Shown here piece after piece: positions 1-7,361 of a DNA stretch of 64,000 bases (within the stretch, counting starts at the first letter, position 1; the number at the start of each line of letters is the position of its first letter). The translations under genes and the position numbers were made by a program. The notes under the pieces were generated by a model, which was not told the DNA's origin, ran no database searches, and saw nothing but the letters and a program-made list of their open reading frames with translations. Source of the stretch: CAWUFC02 sp963921335 (GTDB taxonomy: Bacteria > Pseudomonadota > Gammaproteobacteria > Pseudomonadales > Halieaceae); assembly GCA_963921335.3 (NCBI GenBank), contig CAWUFC020000001.1, positions 620,001 through 684,000 of the forward strand, given 5' to 3'.

Positions 1-266
1 TGGGTCAGCTCCCAGCGCTCCGCCACGCCTCCGATCAGTTGGTTATCGACGTTGTAGGTCATCAGGCCTTCGCTGATATGGTCGAGCACAATAAAACTGA
101 CCTGATCGGTGGCTTTGATGCTGTTCAGCCACTGCGGCTCCTGGGTCATGACGATGGCAATTTCATTGCGTTCGTGGTCAATGCCCGGGGGAGCGGCACG
201 CACTGGCAGGGAGGCCAGCGCAAGCCCCAGCAACAGACTGGTCAGCAGCAGTATGCGGTTGGTCAT
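1..266 (-). CDS. Periplasmic peptide/nickel-type ABC substrate-binding protein, N-terminal part
   Basis: The gene runs off the left edge; 88 codons are visible. The start is the ATG read leftward from 266. The first ~24 residues form a signal peptide (MTNRILLL..., a hydrophobic core, then an Ala-rich cleavage region near VRAAP). The mature part begins with a stretch containing IAIVMTQEPQWLNS and HISEGLM, which resembles the start of family-5 solute-binding proteins (OppA/DppA), where the early E-P-x-x-L-(N/D) and E-G-L motifs are typical. It lies 4 nt downstream of serA on the same strand and may be cotranscribed. The ligand cannot be told from this fragment. Confidence 0.7.
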   Translation of the reverse strand, partial: MTNRILLLTSLLLGLALASLPVRAAPPGIDHERNEIAIVMTQEPQWLNSIKATDQVSFIVLDHISEGLMTYNVDNQLIGGVAERWELT

Positions 267-270
267 GACT

Positions 271-1500
271 TCAGAATAGCACGCGGGTGCGCAGGGTTCC
301 CTCAATCGCAGCGAGTTTGCTCAGCGCAAGTTCGCTGTATTCCGCATCGATGTCAATCACCACGTAGCCGATCTGGTCGTTGGTCTGAAGATACTGGGCG
401 CTGATATTAATGTTGTTATTGGAAAAGACCTGGTTGATCGCCGACATCACTCCCGGCACGTTACGATGCAGGTGCAACAAGCGGTGACTCTCCGGATGTT
501 CGGGCAGGGCCACTTCCGGGAAGTTGACCGCCGAAGTCGTCGTCCCGTTGTCGCTGTAGCGTGCCAGCTTTTCCGCGACCTCCATACCGATATTCTCCTG
601 GGCCTCTATCGTGCTGCCGCCAATATGGGGGGTCAGGAAGGTATTGCGCTGGCCGCGCAGGGGCGAGATGAACTCGTCGTTGTTGGAGCGCGGTTCCACC
701 GGGAAGACATCGATGCCGGCACCGGAGAGATGGCCGCTTGCCAGTGAATCTGCCAGCGCTTCAATGTCCACCACAGTGCCTCGGGAGGCGTTGATCAGCA
801 CCGCGCCTTCCTTTATCTGCGCCAGTTCCTGGGCTCCCAACATTTTCATGGTCGCCTTGTTTTCGGGTACGTGCAGGCTGACCACGTCAGACTGGCCTAA
901 TAGAGCCTGCAGGCTGGGAATCTGTCGGGCGTTGCCCAAGGGCAACTTGTTCATTACGTCGTAAAAGCTCACCTGCATACCCAGTGCTTCTGCCAGCACG
1001 CCCAGCTGCATGCCAATGTTGCCGTAGCCGATAATACCCAGCTGCTTGCCACGTATTTCGTAGGAATTGGCGGCAGATTTTTGCCATTCGCCCCGATGGG
1101 CGGCGCCGCTTTTCTCGGCGACTCCGCGCAGCAGCAGAATCGCCTCGGCGATCACCAGTTCTGCCACGCTGCGGGTATTTGAAAAAGGCGCATTGAAAAC
1201 CGCGATGCCTCGCTGGGTGGCTGCATCCAGGTCGACCTGGTTGGTGCCAATACAGAAACAACCGACAGCCACCAGCTTTTCTGCGTTTGCCAGCACCTCG
1301 TTGGTTAGCTGTGTGCGCGATCGAATCCCCACAAAATGGGCATCGGCGATGGATGCCATGAGGGCATCTTCCGGCAGAGCCTTGGGGTGGGTTTCGATAT
1401 TGGAGTAACCCAGCCGACGCAGGGTCTCTTCCGCGGAGGGGTGGATGCCCTCAAGCAATAGAAATTTGATCTTTGCCTTGTCGAGAGATGTCTGGCTCAT
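271..1500 (-). CDS. serA: D-3-phosphoglycerate dehydrogenase
   Basis: SerA oxidises 3-phosphoglycerate with NAD in the first step of serine synthesis; the cytosolic enzyme is a tetramer. The 409 aa match the E. coli length (410). Visible features are the Rossmann motif GYGNIG at 158-163, the substrate/catalytic loop INASRGTVVD near 240, the catalytic His in PHIGGST near 292, and a C-terminal ACT domain (NVPGVMSAINQVF onward), which in E. coli SerA binds serine for feedback inhibition. It is divergent from a D-2-hydroxyglutarate dehydrogenase gene. SerA reduces 2-oxoglutarate as a side reaction that favours serine flux, so the pairing is functionally sensible. Confidence 0.96.
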   Translation of the reverse strand: MSQTSLDKAKIKFLLLEGIHPSAEETLRRLGYSNIETHPKALPEDALMASIADAHFVGIRSRTQLTNEVLANAEKLVAVGCFCIGTNQVDLDAATQRGIAVFNAPFSNTRSVAELVIAEAILLLRGVAEKSGAAHRGEWQKSAANSYEIRGKQLGIIGYGNIGMQLGVLAEALGMQVSFYDVMNKLPLGNARQIPSLQALLGQSDVVSLHVPENKATMKMLGAQELAQIKEGAVLINASRGTVVDIEALADSLASGHLSGAGIDVFPVEPRSNNDEFISPLRGQRNTFLTPHIGGSTIEAQENIGMEVAEKLARYSDNGTTTSAVNFPEVALPEHPESHRLLHLHRNVPGVMSAINQVFSNNNINISAQYLQTNDQIGYVVIDIDAEYSELALSKLAAIEGTLRTRVLF

Positions 1501-1530
1501 AACGCTTATAAAATGGGGATATGGATGATT

Positions 1531-1564
1531 CGAGGGGCGCGTATGGTAGCATACGCGCCCCTCG
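1531..1564. promoter_or_regulatory. Perfect 15-bp inverted repeat between serA and the dehydrogenase
   Basis: The left arm CGAGGGGCGCGTATG (1531-1545) is exactly complementary to the right arm (1550-1564) with a 4-nt loop GTAG. It sits in the divergent region, 31 bp from the serA start and 44 bp before the facing gene. No T-run follows it on either strand, so it is not an ordinary intrinsic terminator. It could be an operator, or a leader hairpin in either transcript; the sequence does not decide which. Confidence 0.75.
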
Positions 1565-1607
1565 CGACAGCCGCGGATTAACTGACATTTTCACGGAGAA
1601 AACCACA

Positions 1608-2999
1608 GTGTTGGAGCCTGCTTTGCTCGAACAGCTAGAGGCCATAGTCGGTCCCGATCGGGTGCTGACCGATGCAGATTCGGCGCGGGCCTATGGCGCC
1701 GACTGGACCCGCTTTGCAACCCCGGCGCCCGGTGCTGTGGTATTACCAGGGAGCGTTGAGGAAGTTCAGACTCTTGTAAAACTCGCCAACGAGCAGCGGC
1801 TTGCCATCGTTCCCTCTGGCGGCCGCACCGGCCTCAGCGGCGGCGCCGTAGCCGCTCGCGGAGAACTGGTGCTGGCACTGGACCGGCTTAACCAGATCGG
1901 TGAATTCTCGCCCGTGGACCGCAGCGTGGTCTGCGGTGCTGGCGTGATTACACAGCAGTTGCAGGATTTTGCGGAGGAGCAGGGGCTATTTTACCCGGTT
2001 GATTTTGCCTCGAGTGGCTCTAGTCAGATTGGTGGCAATGTGGCTACCAACGCCGGCGGGATCAAGGTGATTCGTTACGGCATGACGCGCGACTGGGTTG
2101 CGGGGCTCAAGGTGGTGACTGGGGCCGGGGAGTTACTGGAGCTTAATGCCGGCCTGATTAAGAACAACGCCGGTTACGACCTGCGCCATTTGTTCATAGG
2201 CTCAGAAGGTACTCTGGGTATTATCGTCGAGGTGACCATTCGTCTTATGCAGCCTCCGGCTCCACTGTCCGTGATGGTTCTGGGGGTTCCGGATATGCCC
2301 TCAATCATGGACGTGCTCGCCAGTTACCAGTCTTCTATGGACCTCACTGCCTTTGAATTCTTTTCGGAGCAGGCTCTGCAGAAAGTGGTGGCCCACCAGG
2401 ACCTGCAGCGCCCCTTTGCTGAAGCCACGCCATACTATGCCTTGCTGGAGTTTGAAAACCGTTCCGGTGAAGAGCTGGATCAGGCCATGGTTCTGTTTGA
2501 ACAGGCCGTCGAGAAGGGCTGGGTGCTGGATGGCGTGATCGGCCAGAGTCAAGCCCAGGCCAGGTCGCTTTGGCGCCTGCGCGAAGATATCTCGGAGACG
2601 ATCGCCCGCTGGACGCCTTACAAGAATGACTTGTCGGTGCTGGTGTCAAAGGTGCCCGGATTTCTGAATGAGGTGGAGGCCCTGGTCAATGGCGCCTATC
2701 CCGAGTTTGAAATCATCTGGTATGGACACATTGGCGATGGCAACGTGCATTTGAACATCCTCAAGCCTGACGAGCTGTCCCAGGATGATTTCCAGGCCCG
2801 CTGCGGAGAGGTCAGTAAAGGCGTGTTTGAGATCGTGCAGAGCTATCGCGGTAGCGTGTCGGCCGAGCACGGAGTGGGCCTGCTGAAAAAAGACTACCTG
2901 GTATACTCGCGTGATCCTGCCGAAATCGCCTTGATGCGTCAGCTACGCCAGGTGCTCGACCCTGCCGGAATCATGAATCCCGGCAAAATCTTTGACTGA
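1608..2999 (+). CDS. FAD-linked D-2-hydroxyglutarate dehydrogenase (GlcD/D2HGDH family)
   Basis: This 463-aa flavoprotein has an N-terminal PCMH/FAD_binding_4 domain (PSGGRTGLSGGAVA, then GGNVATNAGGIKVIRYG and GSEGTLGIIVE) and a C-terminal FAD-oxidase domain with WYGHIGDGNVHLNIL, SAEHGVGLLK and a terminal MNPGKIFD, all diagnostic of the DLD2/D2HGDH/GlcD group. I chose the GTG at 1608 because GGAGAA at 1595-1600 lies 7 nt upstream; an ATG at 1521 is also in frame but would translate the palindrome at 1531-1564. Known biology (Pseudomonas) is that the enzyme oxidises D-2-hydroxyglutarate made by SerA back to 2-oxoglutarate; the divergent serA supports that role. Glycolate or lactate oxidation is the alternative. 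Confidence 0.88.
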   Translation: MLEPALLEQLEAIVGPDRVLTDADSARAYGADWTRFATPAPGAVVLPGSVEEVQTLVKLANEQRLAIVPSGGRTGLSGGAVAARGELVLALDRLNQIGEFSPVDRSVVCGAGVITQQLQDFAEEQGLFYPVDFASSGSSQIGGNVATNAGGIKVIRYGMTRDWVAGLKVVTGAGELLELNAGLIKNNAGYDLRHLFIGSEGTLGIIVEVTIRLMQPPAPLSVMVLGVPDMPSIMDVLASYQSSMDLTAFEFFSEQALQKVVAHQDLQRPFAEATPYYALLEFENRSGEELDQAMVLFEQAVEKGWVLDGVIGQSQAQARSLWRLREDISETIARWTPYKNDLSVLVSKVPGFLNEVEALVNGAYPEFEIIWYGHIGDGNVHLNILKPDELSQDDFQARCGEVSKGVFEIVQSYRGSVSAEHGVGLLKKDYLVYSRDPAEIALMRQLRQVLDPAGIMNPGKIFD

Positions 3000-3001
3000 A
3001 C

Positions 3002-3679
3002 CTAGTCAGCTGCGCGCAGACTCTGTATGCCATCGGGTGTACCCAACAGCAGCAGGTCAGCTGGACGCTGGGCAAACAGGCCGTTGGTAACAACACCCAC
3101 AATCGCATTAATAGCGGCTTCTGTCGCCACCGGGTCTGCAATCGGGAAATTGTAGACATCGAGAATCACATTGCCGTTGTCGGTGACAACGCCTTCGCGA
3201 TAAACCGGGTCGCCACCCAGTTTGACCAGTTCTCGGGCGACATGGCTGCGTGCCATAGGGATGACCTCCACCGGCAAAGGGAAGGCGCCGAGCTGGTCCA
3301 CCAGTTTTGAACTGTCGCAAATACACACAAACTCATCTGCCACCGCCGCCACAATTTTCTCGCGGGTCAGGGCGGCGCCACCGCCTTTGATCAGCTCAAG
3401 TTGCGGGTTGCTTTCATCGGCACCATCCACGTATACGTCCACACCATTGACGGTGTTCAGCTCATAAACCGGAATGCCATGTCCTCGCAGCCGCTCAGCA
3501 GATGCCTCAGAGCTGGCGACAGTGGCGTTGATTTCGGCACTGATCTCTCCTAGCAAATCGATAAAGCAATTGGCGGTGGAGCCGGTGCCAATGCCGATTA
3601 CTGAGTCCTTGTCCAGTTTGGGGCGGACATAATTGAGAGCGGCCTGGGCCACGGCCTGTTTGAGTTGGTCCTGATTCAC
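3002..3679 (-). CDS. rpiA: Ribose-5-phosphate isomerase A
   Basis: RpiA interconverts ribose 5-phosphate and ribulose 5-phosphate in the pentose phosphate pathway. The 225 aa fit the family (E. coli 219). Seen are the N-terminal GIGTGSTANCFIDLL phosphate-binding segment, VDGADESNPQLELIKGGG with the conserved acidic residues, GAALTREKIVA and the C-terminal VVTNGLFA. It converges on the preceding dehydrogenase with only a 2-nt gap and is divergent from ilvA with about 125 bp between starts, the same serA / dehydrogenase / rpiA / ilvA neighbourhood known from Pseudomonas. Confidence 0.97.
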   Translation of the reverse strand: MNQDQLKQAVAQAALNYVRPKLDKDSVIGIGTGSTANCFIDLLGEISAEINATVASSEASAERLRGHGIPVYELNTVNGVDVYVDGADESNPQLELIKGGGAALTREKIVAAVADEFVCICDSSKLVDQLGAFPLPVEVIPMARSHVARELVKLGGDPVYREGVVTDNGNVILDVYNFPIADPVATEAAINAIVGVVTNGLFAQRPADLLLLGTPDGIQSLRAAD

Positions 3680-3806
3680 GCAACATCCTCTTTGGAAGTT
3701 GCTGCATTATAGGCACTGCAGGTGCCGCGCCGGTAGCGGCAGACTGGAAATTCTCGCTGGCTCCAGTACCATTGCCCGTCCTTTTCAGCTCATGTGGGTA
3801 GCGCCC

Positions 3807-5333
3807 ATGCCGCAGACGTACATCAAGAAGATCCTGGATGCCAGGGTCTACGACATCGCCAGGGAAACGCCGATCGATCACGCTCGGCAGATTTCTGCAC
3901 GTCTGAACAACCGGGTGTTGCTGAAACGCGAGGACCAGCAACCGGTCTTTTCTTTCAAGCTGCGCGGTGCCTATAACAAGATGCACCATCTCAGCGACGA
4001 GCAGCGGGCCCGTGGTGTCATCTGTGCCTCGGCGGGAAACCACGCCCAGGGCGTAGCCATGGCCGCCCAGCATCTGGGCGTGAAGGCCACCATTGTGATG
4101 CCCCGCACCACCCCCCAGATCAAGGTCGACGGCGTGCGTTCACGTGGTGGCAAAGTGGTGTTGGTCGGAGATACCTTCGATGAGGCGTTTGCACATTCGC
4201 AAAAGCTGGTAGACGAGCAGGGCCTGATCTATGTGCATCCCTATGATGACCCCCTGGTGATTGCCGGACAGGGCACCATCGGCATGGAGATCGTACGCCA
4301 GCATACCGACCCTCTGCACGCGGTGTTTGTGCCGGTGGGTGGCGGTGGCCTGCTGGCCGGTGTGGCCGCCTACATGAAGTATGTGCGCCCGGATGTGAAA
4401 ATCATTGCCGTTGAGCCAGAGGATGCCGCCTGCCTGGCAGCGGCCATGAAGGCCGGACGCCGGGTGACTTTGTCCGAGGTTGGCATTTTTGCCGATGGTG
4501 TCGCCGTGGCCCAGATCGGCAAGGAGCCTTTTCGCGTGGTTCGCGACCTGGTGGACGAGGTGATCACAGCCAATACCGACGAGATCTGTGCGGCGATCAA
4601 GGATGTTTTTGAGGATACGCGCTCCATTGCTGAGCCGGCCGGTGCCCTGGCCCTTGCGGGCCTGAAAAAGTATGCCGCAGAAAAGCAGTTGAAAGATGAA
4701 ACTCTGCTGGCCATTGCCAGTGGCGCCAACACCAACTTTGACCGACTTCGCTATATTTCCGAGCGCACTGAGATCGGCGAAAAGCGTGAGGTGGTTTTGA
4801 GCGTGACCATCCCTGAGCGCCCCGGCAGCTTCAAGGCGTTTTGTGGTGCCCTGGGTAAGCGCAATATCACCGAGTTTAATTATCGCTACGCCGATGACCG
4901 CCAGGCGCACATCTTCGTGGGGCTGCAGATTGCCGAGGGCAGCGAGACACGAGAGAGTGTGATTGAGGGCCTGGCCAAAAAGGGCTACGAGGTCGCTGAT
5001 CTGACGGACAATGAAATGGCCAAGCTGCATGTTCGACACATGGTGGGCGGCCCAGCCCCCGCCAGCGTGGAGCATGAGTCAGTCTATCGCTTTGAGTTCC
5101 CCGAACGCCCCGGTGCCCTGATGAACTTTCTGACCCATCTGGGGCAGGATTGGAACATTTCGATGTTTCACTATCGCAACCACGGTGCAGCTTATGGTCG
5201 TTGCCTGGTGGGGCTTGAGGTTCGCCCCGGTGAGCGTCGCGCGCTGGAGAAAGTCTTGAAAGCGATTGATTACCGCTATTGGCACGAGACTGACAATCCC
5301 GCCTACGATCTCTATCTGAGTGGCTCGAACTGA
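3807..5333 (+). CDS. ilvA: Biosynthetic threonine ammonia-lyase (threonine deaminase)
   Basis: IlvA converts threonine to 2-oxobutyrate, the committed step to isoleucine. The 508 aa carry a PLP-dependent fold-type II domain (Lys51 in SFKLRGAYNKM, SAGNHAQG loop, PVGGGGLLAG phosphate cup, ASGANTNFDRL) followed by two ACT-like regulatory modules (TIPERPGSFKAFC and EFPERPGALMNFL), the arrangement of the isoleucine-inhibited enzyme rather than the catabolic TdcB. I favour ATG 3807 because MPQTYIKKIL aligns with the Pseudomonas N terminus; ATG 3792 is also in frame and neither has a strong ribosome site. No leader-peptide attenuator was seen upstream. Confidence 0.95.
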   Translation: MPQTYIKKILDARVYDIARETPIDHARQISARLNNRVLLKREDQQPVFSFKLRGAYNKMHHLSDEQRARGVICASAGNHAQGVAMAAQHLGVKATIVMPRTTPQIKVDGVRSRGGKVVLVGDTFDEAFAHSQKLVDEQGLIYVHPYDDPLVIAGQGTIGMEIVRQHTDPLHAVFVPVGGGGLLAGVAAYMKYVRPDVKIIAVEPEDAACLAAAMKAGRRVTLSEVGIFADGVAVAQIGKEPFRVVRDLVDEVITANTDEICAAIKDVFEDTRSIAEPAGALALAGLKKYAAEKQLKDETLLAIASGANTNFDRLRYISERTEIGEKREVVLSVTIPERPGSFKAFCGALGKRNITEFNYRYADDRQAHIFVGLQIAEGSETRESVIEGLAKKGYEVADLTDNEMAKLHVRHMVGGPAPASVEHESVYRFEFPERPGALMNFLTHLGQDWNISMFHYRNHGAAYGRCLVGLEVRPGERRALEKVLKAIDYRYWHETDNPAYDLYLSGSN

Positions 5334-5358
5334 GCGTCAGCGCGGCAAAATAAATATA

Positions 5359-5370
5359 GTTAGCGCTAAC
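5359..5370. promoter_or_regulatory. LacI-type operator-like palindrome GTTAGCGCTAAC
   Basis: A perfect 12-bp palindrome with a central CG lies 26 bp after ilvA and about 160 bp before the small membrane-protein gene at 5528. Palindromes with a central CpG and this length are typical of LacI/GalR-family operators. No LacI-family gene is in the window, so assigning it to a regulator is inference. The surrounding ~100 bp is AT-rich, as a promoter region would be. Confidence 0.4.
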
Positions 5371-5527
5371 CAAAAAGCTTGCATTTTTGTCGACGAAGAT
5401 TAAACTCGTGGTGTTTTGTGGCAAATTACCAAAAACAATTATTGTAATTTCACAACGCTGAAAAGCCGTCCTCTCCCGCAAGGAGCGGCGCATAAAAACG
5501 GCTCAGTGAGAGGTTGAGAAGGGGTAA

Positions 5528-5689
5528 GTGAAAAGAAAACCGGATTTAATGGTGGTGCTGCTCGCAGCGTTTGGGCTCGGTGTAGTCGTGACCCTGCTGG
5601 CACCCATGAGTTCAACCCGTTCGGTGGCGGAACCCGTTTCGCCGTTGCAGGCGGGTGTGATTGCTGGCGCAGAATCTGGCCAGCGCTAA
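5528..5689 (+). CDS. Small single-pass membrane protein, 53 aa, function unknown
   Basis: GTG 5528 is preceded by AAGGGG (5519-5524) at close spacing. The product begins MKRKPDLMVVLLAAF, has one hydrophobic segment (about residues 8-26, VVLLAAFGLGVVVTLLAPM) after a positively charged N terminus, and ends with a polar tail of about 25 residues. That pattern fits an inner-membrane small protein with the tail outside. It lies between ilvA and fau (opposite strand, 4-nt gap at the 3' ends). I do not recognise a family and assign no function. The ribosome site, hydrophobic segment and clean fit between genes support it being real. Confidence 0.55.
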   Translation: MKRKPDLMVVLLAAFGLGVVVTLLAPMSSTRSVAEPVSPLQAGVIAGAESGQR

Positions 5690-5693
5690 AGCA

Positions 5694-6278
5694 CTAGTCA
5701 AACCACTGTAAATACTCTTCGGTGACCACGCCCTGCAGGCGTTGGTCCCAGGCATCGCTCGCCACCGCTTCCTGCTGCTGGCCGCAAAAGGCCACCCCCA
5801 AAAACACGCGCCTTGAATGGGGCGACTTGTCAGCCGCAATACAACGATCGTAAAAGCCTCCGCCCATACCCAGGCGATTGCCTTGCAGGTCAAACGCCAC
5901 CAGCGGCGTCAGGATGAGATCGAGCGCGTAAGTATCTACAGGCGCGTTAGTCCCGTCGGGAACGGGAATACCGTAGCGCCCCTCCCGTAGTTCTGTCCCC
6001 GGCGGCCAGGCGAGGAATTCCAGATCGCCTGATTCAACCGAAGGCAGATACAGCCGCCTGGATTGCTGTTGCGCCCTGAGGAATAGCAGCGACAGATCCA
6101 CCTCGCCGTCGTTGGCCAGATAAACAGCAATATCACTCGCCTGCTGGTAGCACTCGCTGGACAGGATGCGCTGGCAAATCACTTCGCTGGCCGCACTCGT
6201 CTGTTCTCCGGACAGACTCCGACGCCACTCTCGCAACCGCGTGCGCAGTTCCTGTTTCTTCTGAGATGTTTCAGGCAT
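5694..6278 (-). CDS. fau: 5-formyltetrahydrofolate cyclo-ligase
   Basis: The enzyme (YgfA/MTHFS) uses ATP to convert 5-formyl-THF to 5,10-methenyl-THF, clearing an inhibitory folate. With ATG at 6278 the protein is 194 aa, a normal length. Seen are the N-terminal basic helix KKQELRTRLREWRRSL, the GRYGIPVP substrate loop, and LTPLVAFDLQGNRLGMGGGFYDR, the family signature. An upstream ATG at 6332 would add 18 residues unlike the family. It lies downstream of the 6S RNA gene, as in E. coli, where ssrS and fau (ygfA) can be cotranscribed; the leader between them holds two related hairpins (6333-6439). Confidence 0.94.
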   Translation of the reverse strand: MPETSQKKQELRTRLREWRRSLSGEQTSAASEVICQRILSSECYQQASDIAVYLANDGEVDLSLLFLRAQQQSRRLYLPSVESGDLEFLAWPPGTELREGRYGIPVPDGTNAPVDTYALDLILTPLVAFDLQGNRLGMGGGFYDRCIAADKSPHSRRVFLGVAFCGQQQEAVASDAWDQRLQGVVTEEYLQWFD

Positions 6279-6332
6279 TGAACTTATGGTCAGGAAAAGA
6301 AAGACCTGGGGGGCGAATTGCGATCCCAACAT

Positions 6333-6369
6333 CGCCGGTTTCAGATTTCCTGCAAGGTCGGATATCGAG
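6333..6369 (-). repeat. Copy 1 of a 37-nt repeat in the fau leader
   Basis: Read on the minus strand, this segment aligns over 37 nt with the copy at 6403-6439 with about 28 identities (shared CTCG-TATC, TTGCA, TCTGA, ACC-GCG). Copy 1 folds less well than copy 2: only a short CC-TTGCA-GG hairpin is clear. It lies about 55 nt upstream of the fau start. Confidence 0.6.
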
Positions 6370-6402
6370 AGGTCCGGTCAAAAGAATCCACCATCTAAAC
6401 GA

Positions 6403-6439
6403 CGCAGGTATCAGACTATTTGCAAAGTCCGATACCGAG
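6403..6439 (-). repeat. Copy 2 of the 37-nt repeat; forms an 11-bp hairpin
   Basis: On the minus strand GGTATCGGACT pairs with AGTCTGATACC (11 bp including one G-U) around an 8-nt loop TTGCAAAT. It starts 16 nt after the inferred 3' end of 6S RNA. No U-run follows, so it is not a clear terminator; it may block exonuclease trimming of 6S RNA or be part of a fau leader regulatory structure. Confidence 0.65.
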
Positions 6440-6454
6440 CGGGCGTCATAAATA

Positions 6455-6631
6455 GGAACCCGGAGTACCGCTGATGATATTGCCCTCGAACCCGATGGTT
6501 CAAGGCGGTGGCCGCTGTGCTGAATAAGGCTTCCCGCAGTGCGGACTTGCACACCATCAGCAACTAGAGACCCCCTGGTTTACAAGTATCGGGTAGAGAA
6601 CTAACCATCTGGCGAATACACCAGGAATCCC
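6455..6631 (-). ncRNA. ssrS: 6S RNA
   Basis: 6S RNA mimics an open promoter and sequesters sigma70 RNA polymerase in stationary phase. Position (zapA - ssrS - fau) is the conserved proteobacterial one. On the minus strand the blocks CCCGATACTTGTA, GGGAAGCCTTA, CGCCTTGAACC and GGGTTCGAGGGCA correspond in order and spacing to E. coli 6S (GCCGATATTTCATA, GAGAAGCCTTA, CACCTTGAACC, GGGTTCAAGGG). The closing stem can form between GGGATTC near 6631 and GGGTTCC near 6455. The inferred length of ~177 nt is close to E. coli (184). Both ends are estimates: the 5' end from the -10 box at 6637-6642, the 3' end from the closing stem. Confidence 0.92.
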
Positions 6632-6636
6632 AGCGC

Positions 6637-6642
6637 AGTATA
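6637..6642 (-). promoter_or_regulatory. -10 box for 6S RNA
   Basis: TATACT on the minus strand, 5 nt before the inferred 6S 5' end. The -35 region (about 6660-6665, overlapping the zapA stop codon) is weak, matching promoters that rely on the -10 element. Confidence 0.6.
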
Positions 6643-6662
6643 GCCGAGAAGCGGTGCTGCGG

Positions 6663-6995
6663 CTAACTGATCTCCAACTGCCGGAGCGAGTAGAGGGCCT
6701 CATCAATCTTGCGGGTGAGGCTGTGAACAGCCGAGGGTTCAACCTCTTCATCCGGGTTGACGGCGCTGGCGGCCTCCGCTTGTTCCGAGGCCTGCAGGAG
6801 TTCATGACTGATATTGAGGGCGGCCATCACAGCGATCCGCTCAAGGCCGATGACCTTGCCGTTTTCGCGAATCGAGCGCATCTGTTTGTCCAGGTAGGAT
6901 GCAGAAACGATCAGCTCTGCCTCCTGTTCTTCCGGGCAAGCGACCTGGTAGTCCTTGTCGAGAATGCTGACAGAAACGGTACGTACCTTGCTCAT
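6663..6995 (-). CDS. zapA: Cell division protein ZapA
   Basis: ZapA binds and crosslinks FtsZ protofilaments at the division ring. The 110-aa product starts MSKVRTVSVSILDKDYQVAC, has the typical family core (EEQEAELIVSASYLDKQM, then ENGKVIGLERIAVMAALNIS) and a C-terminal helix (VHSLTRKIDEALYSLRQLE) suited to coiled-coil dimerisation. ATG 6995 overlaps the stop of the upstream coiled-coil gene by 4 nt (ATGA), so the two are translationally coupled. The stop codon lies 21 nt from the 6S -10 box. Confidence 0.94.
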   Translation of the reverse strand: MSKVRTVSVSILDKDYQVACPEEQEAELIVSASYLDKQMRSIRENGKVIGLERIAVMAALNISHELLQASEQAEAASAVNPDEEVEPSAVHSLTRKIDEALYSLRQLEIS

Positions 6996-7207
6996 GCGTC
7001 TTGCTCCATGGCCTTGAGGCGGCTTATCATCGCCTCCACTTTGGTTCTGGCGAGCTCGTTGCGTTGCTGCAGTTGCGCCCGCTCCTGCTCCCAATTGGAT
7101 GCATCCGCCTTGAGAGCCACGTTTTCGCGGTTCAGCTGCGCGCACAGGCTGATCAGATCGTCTATCTTTTGCTCAAGGGCCTTGAACTGGGACTCTGGCA
7201 TGGGCAA
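6992..7207 (-). CDS. Small coiled-coil protein, TIGR02449-type (ZapB-like)
   Basis: This 71-aa, almost wholly helical protein has heptad-like spacing of hydrophobics (ALEQKIDDLISLCAQL, then ALKADASNWEQERAQL) and ends KVEAMISRLKAMEQ. Short proteins of this type precede zapA in pseudomonads and many marine gammaproteobacteria, and they resemble ZapB, the coiled-coil partner of ZapA. A role in Z-ring organisation is inferred from size, coiled coil and coupling to zapA. A second in-frame ATG two codons in (7201) is an equally possible start. Confidence 0.8.
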   Translation of the reverse strand: MPMPESQFKALEQKIDDLISLCAQLNRENVALKADASNWEQERAQLQQRNELARTKVEAMISRLKAMEQDA

Positions 7208-7271
7208 TGTTTATAAACGTTATTAGGTGTAACTACTATAGTGCCCATGCCCATGCAGGTCAACGAACAAA

Positions 7272-7312
7272 TTTCCATAAATATCAATAACCTGCTTAAC
7301 TTTTCCATAAAT
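7272..7312. repeat. Two TTTCCATAAAT repeats spaced 30 bp
   Basis: The 11-mer TTTCCATAAAT occurs at 7272-7282 and again at 7302-7312, 30 bp apart start to start, close to three helical turns. It lies in the ~155-bp divergent region between the zapA operon and ygfB. It looks like paired binding sites on one face of the helix; no regulator is known to me for it. Confidence 0.45.
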
Positions 7313-7361
7313 CGTGGCAAGAGTTGGTCGAGCACATGCCATAGCCTGGAGCAACGCGGCA

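Noticed and set aside
1521..1607. ATG 1521 as the start of the D2HGDH-type dehydrogenase
   Set aside because: It would translate the palindrome, lacks a ribosome site, and the extension does not resemble the family; GTG 1608 has a good ribosome site.
4140..5075. 311-codon minus-strand frame opposite ilvA
   Set aside because: Shadow of ilvA; no domain recognised.
7209..7218. GTTTATAAAC palindrome upstream of the zapA operon
   Set aside because: Short AT-rich palindrome near a start codon; likely by chance and no second copy seen.
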